A stretch of DNA of 64,000 nt from JAFDZV01 sp964455525 (GTDB lineage Bacteria; Bacteroidota; Ignavibacteria; OLB7). The stretch is from contig CAYVWR010000002.1 in NCBI GenBank assembly GCA_964455525.1, forward strand, positions 124,001-188,000. The letters are read 5' to 3'. This document shows, piece by piece, positions 61,493 through 64,000 of the stretch. The notes below the pieces were generated by a model. It saw only the letters and a list, made by a program, of their open reading frames with translations, was not told the origin of the DNA and made no database searches. The position numbers and the translations under genes are program-made. How positions within the stretch are numbered: position 1 is the first letter of the stretch; every line of letters starts with the position of its first letter.

Positions 61493-62557
61493 ATGAAAAA
61501 GGTTCTATACACTATAGTGGTTCTGCTGGTCCTGGGGGGCATTGTTACCGTGCTGCGCACGAACAAGGCAAAGAGCGACGCAAAGGCGAAGGTCCCTGCC
61601 CCCAGAGCCATATCGGTGACGGTTGCCCAGGTGAGCACCGAGACCCTGGCCGATAACCTGGCCCTTGTGGGAACTATCGCGGCCAATAGGGAGGTCGCCG
61701 TCGCTTCCGAGACGCAGGGACGTGTCCTGGCGGTTGGCCCGAAGGTGGGTGACTATGTTGCCTCCGGCGCGCTTCTGGCGCGTGTGGACGCCGAGCTGAA
61801 ACAGGCGGCGCTTACCAATGCCGAGGTGAACTTCGACAAGGCCAAGCGCGATTACGAGCGCTATGAGCTTATGATGCAGTCCGGCGATGGCGGCATCGCC
61901 GATATCCAGGTTGATAACGCCCGCCAGGCGATGAAGTCGGCCGAGGCCGCCCTGGTGATCGCACGCCGCCAGCATCGTGATACTCGTATCACCGCGCCGA
62001 TCTCCGGCGTGCTTATCGCCCGCCCGGTAGAGATCGGGACCACATTGATGCCGGGGGCTTCGGTGGCCACCATCGTCGATATCTCGCAGCTCAAGGTGAA
62101 GGTCAATGTGCCCGAGGGGGATGTCTTCAAGCTGAAACATGGCGATCTCGCTACTATCACAAGCGATGTCTATCCGGGCGAGACCTTTCAGGGACGGGTG
62201 ACGATGATCGGCGCCAAGGCCGATGAGGCACATACCTATCCGGTGGAGCTGACCGTAAACAATAGCGGCACTCATCAGCTCAAGGCCGGGATGTTTGGCA
62301 AGGTCGCCTTCAATTCCATCCCACGTACCAGCGCGCTCGTGATCCCGCGCGAGGCAGTGGTCGGCAGCATCAAAAAGCCACAGGTCTATGTTGTCGATGG
62401 CAATAAGGTCCGCCTGCGCGATATCGTGGTGGGACGTGAGGCGGGCACCAGCGTGGAGGTGATCCAGGGCCTGGCCCAGGGGGAGAGCATCGTTGTCAGC
62501 GGACAGAACAATCTGCGCGATGATGCCGAAATCATGGTGGTGAACAAGACCAGATAG
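61493..62557 (+). CDS. RND efflux membrane-fusion protein (AcrA/MexA/HlyD type)
   Basis: This 354-residue periplasmic adaptor has one N-terminal membrane anchor (VLYTIVVLLVLGGIVTVL). Then follow the barrel-sandwich (VASETQGRVLAVGPKVGDYV and DTRITAPISGVLIARPVEIG), a short coiled-coil hairpin (LTNAEVNFDKAKRDYERYEL), and the beta-barrel and membrane-proximal domains (VNVPEGDVFKLKHGDLATIT). It starts 117 bp after tolC. A long-range hairpin lies between it and the RND gene. The order tolC-adaptor-pump is common in FCB efflux operons. Confidence 0.94.
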   Translation: MKKVLYTIVVLLVLGGIVTVLRTNKAKSDAKAKVPAPRAISVTVAQVSTETLADNLALVGTIAANREVAVASETQGRVLAVGPKVGDYVASGALLARVDAELKQAALTNAEVNFDKAKRDYERYELMMQSGDGGIADIQVDNARQAMKSAEAALVIARRQHRDTRITAPISGVLIARPVEIGTTLMPGASVATIVDISQLKVKVNVPEGDVFKLKHGDLATITSDVYPGETFQGRVTMIGAKADEAHTYPVELTVNNSGTHQLKAGMFGKVAFNSIPRTSALVIPREAVVGSIKKPQVYVVDGNKVRLRDIVVGREAGTSVEVIQGLAQGESIVVSGQNNLRDDAEIMVVNKTR

Positions 62558-62572
62558 CGATGTGATCGGTTT

Positions 62573-62650
62573 GGGGGATGAGCAACCCTAGAGGAGGGTT
62601 CTGGCGCATGGGACGATGGACGACGGAGCCTGCGCTCATCCCCCTTTTGT
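62573..62650 (+). terminator. Terminator-like long hairpin between adaptor and RND genes
   Basis: GGGGGATGAGC (62573-62583) pairs perfectly with GCTCATCCCCC (62634-62644), followed by TTTTGT. The 50-base loop contains a smaller hairpin, AACCCT/AGGGTT (62584-62589, 62595-62600), stacked next to the main stem. It may lower pump expression relative to the adaptor or act as an attenuator. Confidence 0.7.
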
Positions 62651-62686
62651 TGTGATGATTAATTCAAGCCAGTAGAGAATAGAACA

Positions 62687-64000
62687 ATGACCATTACAGA
62701 ACTATCCATCAAGCGCCCGACCCTGGTGGTCGTGATCTTTACGGTGCTTGGCGTGCTCGGTCTGTTCAGCTATTCACAGCTTAAGTACGAGCTGCTCCCG
62801 AGAATCTCCCCGCCGGTGGTCACCGTGGCCACGGTCTATCCGGGCGCCTCGCCAAGCGAGATCGAGACAGGGGTGACAAAGGTGATCGAAGATGCCGTTT
62901 CCGGCGTTGATAAGATATCCTCGGTCCGCTCCACCTCGCGCGAAGGGGTCTCCTTTGTGATGATCGAATTCCTTCAGTCGGCCAAGATCGACTTTGCACT
63001 CCAGGATGTGCAGCGGAAGGTGAACGAGATCGCCTCGCGGTTCCCCGATGGTGCCAAGACCCCGACCTTCTCCAAGTTTGCGCTCGATGAGATTCCCGTG
63101 CTTCGTATGGGAGCCACCAGCACGATGCCGGAACGGGAGTTCTATCAGTTCCTGAAGGATCGTATCCAGCCCAGGCTCTCGAAGGTTGCAGGCGTGGGAC
63201 AGGTGACGCTTGTTGGTGGCAACGAGCGCGAGATTCGTGTGAACGTCGATCAGGATAAACTGAACAGCTACGGCCTCTCCATCCTTGCGGTGTCGCAGGC
63301 CGTGAAATCCTCGAACCTCGATTTCCCGACAGGCAATATCAAGGATCAGGATGGCCAGTTTGTGGTGCGTATCGCCGGCAAACTTGGCTCGATCCAGGAC
63401 CTCCGTAATCTGGTCGTGGGCAGGTCGCAGGTGGGGGGCGATATCAAGTTGAGCGATGTGGCAGAAGTGCAGGATGGCCAGAAAGAGCTTCTTACCATGA
63501 GCCGCATCAATAACGTCAGCTCGGTCGGTATCCTGGTGCAGAAGCAGTCCGATGCCAACTCCGTGGATGTAAGCCGCCTTGTGCGCGCCGAGCTTGGGAA
63601 GATCGAGAAGGAATATGCCGCCGATAATATGAAGATCGATGTGGCACAGGATGGCTCCATCTTTACGGTGGATGCCGCCGATGCTGTCAAGCACGATCTG
63701 ATGATCGCCGTTGCGCTGGTGGCGCTGGTGATGCTCCTGTTCCTGCATAGCATCCGTAACTCGGTGATCGTGATGATCGCCATCCCGGCCTCGCTTATCT
63801 CTACGTTCATCGCCATGTATGCGCTTGGGATGACGCTGAACCTGATGACCCTTCTGGCGCTCTCGTTGGTGGTTGGTATCCTTGTGGACGATTCCATCGT
63901 GGTGCTGGAGAATATCTATCGGCGCCTGGAGCTTGGCGATGACCAGCGCACCGCAGCGCTGAGAGGACGTAACGAGATCGGCTTTGCAGCGCTCTCGATC
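62687..64000 (+). CDS. RND efflux pump inner-membrane protein, N-terminal part
   Basis: ATG 62687 opens a frame that runs past the window end; 438 residues are visible. The start ITELSIKRPTLVVVIFTVLG is the typical first helix of hydrophobe/amphiphile RND pumps. The porter domains follow (VYPGASPSEIETGVTKVIED, then VAGVGQVTLVGGNEREIRVN), then helix 4 with the proton-relay aspartates in LVVGILVDDSIVVLENIYRR. Family pumps export drugs, detergents or lipids by proton antiport together with the adaptor and TolC. The C-terminal half is outside the window. Confidence 0.95.
   Translation, partial: MTITELSIKRPTLVVVIFTVLGVLGLFSYSQLKYELLPRISPPVVTVATVYPGASPSEIETGVTKVIEDAVSGVDKISSVRSTSREGVSFVMIEFLQSAKIDFALQDVQRKVNEIASRFPDGAKTPTFSKFALDEIPVLRMGATSTMPEREFYQFLKDRIQPRLSKVAGVGQVTLVGGNEREIRVNVDQDKLNSYGLSILAVSQAVKSSNLDFPTGNIKDQDGQFVVRIAGKLGSIQDLRNLVVGRSQVGGDIKLSDVAEVQDGQKELLTMSRINNVSSVGILVQKQSDANSVDVSRLVRAELGKIEKEYAADNMKIDVAQDGSIFTVDAADAVKHDLMIAVALVALVMLLFLHSIRNSVIVMIAIPASLISTFIAMYALGMTLNLMTLLALSLVVGILVDDSIVVLENIYRRLELGDDQRTAALRGRNEIGFAALSI

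Overview
The window reads as a chromosomal segment of a Gram-negative, moderately G+C-rich bacterium of the FCB group (Bacteroidota / Chlorobiota / Kapabacteria-like). This placement is inferred from several large secreted proteins with C-terminal type IX secretion (T9SS) sorting domains, a GWxTD-domain protein, Omp85/TolC/RND envelope proteins, and generally weak Shine-Dalgarno sequences. No tRNA, rRNA, CRISPR array, phage or insertion sequence was seen.

Layout. 1-2800 (minus): the N-terminal part of an RHS/YD-like surface protein, cut by the window edge, behind a T9SS cargo gene. 3387-7204 (plus): topA, a CDGSH iron-sulfur protein and a pirin. 7289-18152 (minus): a seven-bladed propeller T9SS protein, rho, a PBP4-type peptidase with a histone-like Lys/Ala/Pro insert, gmhA, a small membrane protein and endonuclease IV. 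18396-22543 (plus): copper ATPase, anmK and a PAP2 phosphatase. 22710-31459: T9SS cargo, an ECF sigma/anti-sigma pair divergent from another T9SS protein, and an OmpA-like protein. 31519-31665 (minus): a candidate structured small RNA. 31937-43134: a lipoprotein, a PIG-L deacetylase, a glutathionylspermidine-synthase-like ATP-grasp gene with a YgiB-like lipoprotein and an unknown protein, a GWxTD protein, rimO and a T9SS protein. 43134-46641 (plus): xerC/D, a probable barrel protein, hpf and hprK.

47653-56903 (plus) is the most unusual part. A second ECF sigma/anti-sigma pair is followed by a peptide ABC transporter whose binding-protein gene is separated from its two permease genes by about 3.7 kb. 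That gap holds a tandem array of three intact cassettes and one decayed cassette. Each intact cassette has a shared promoter-like element (GAAGTTT-N15-CGTATC/G), a gene for a secreted seven-cysteine protein of about 195 residues that I do not recognise, and its own rho-independent terminator of a common design. The 5' halves of the genes are nearly identical and the 3' halves diverge, which suggests recent duplication or gene conversion. This is the best candidate here for an undescribed system.

57085-64000: an Omp85-like barrel protein (minus), then tetR, tolC, a membrane-fusion protein and the start of an RND pump. A TGACT-type operator lies before tolC, and a terminator-like hairpin lies between the adaptor and pump genes.
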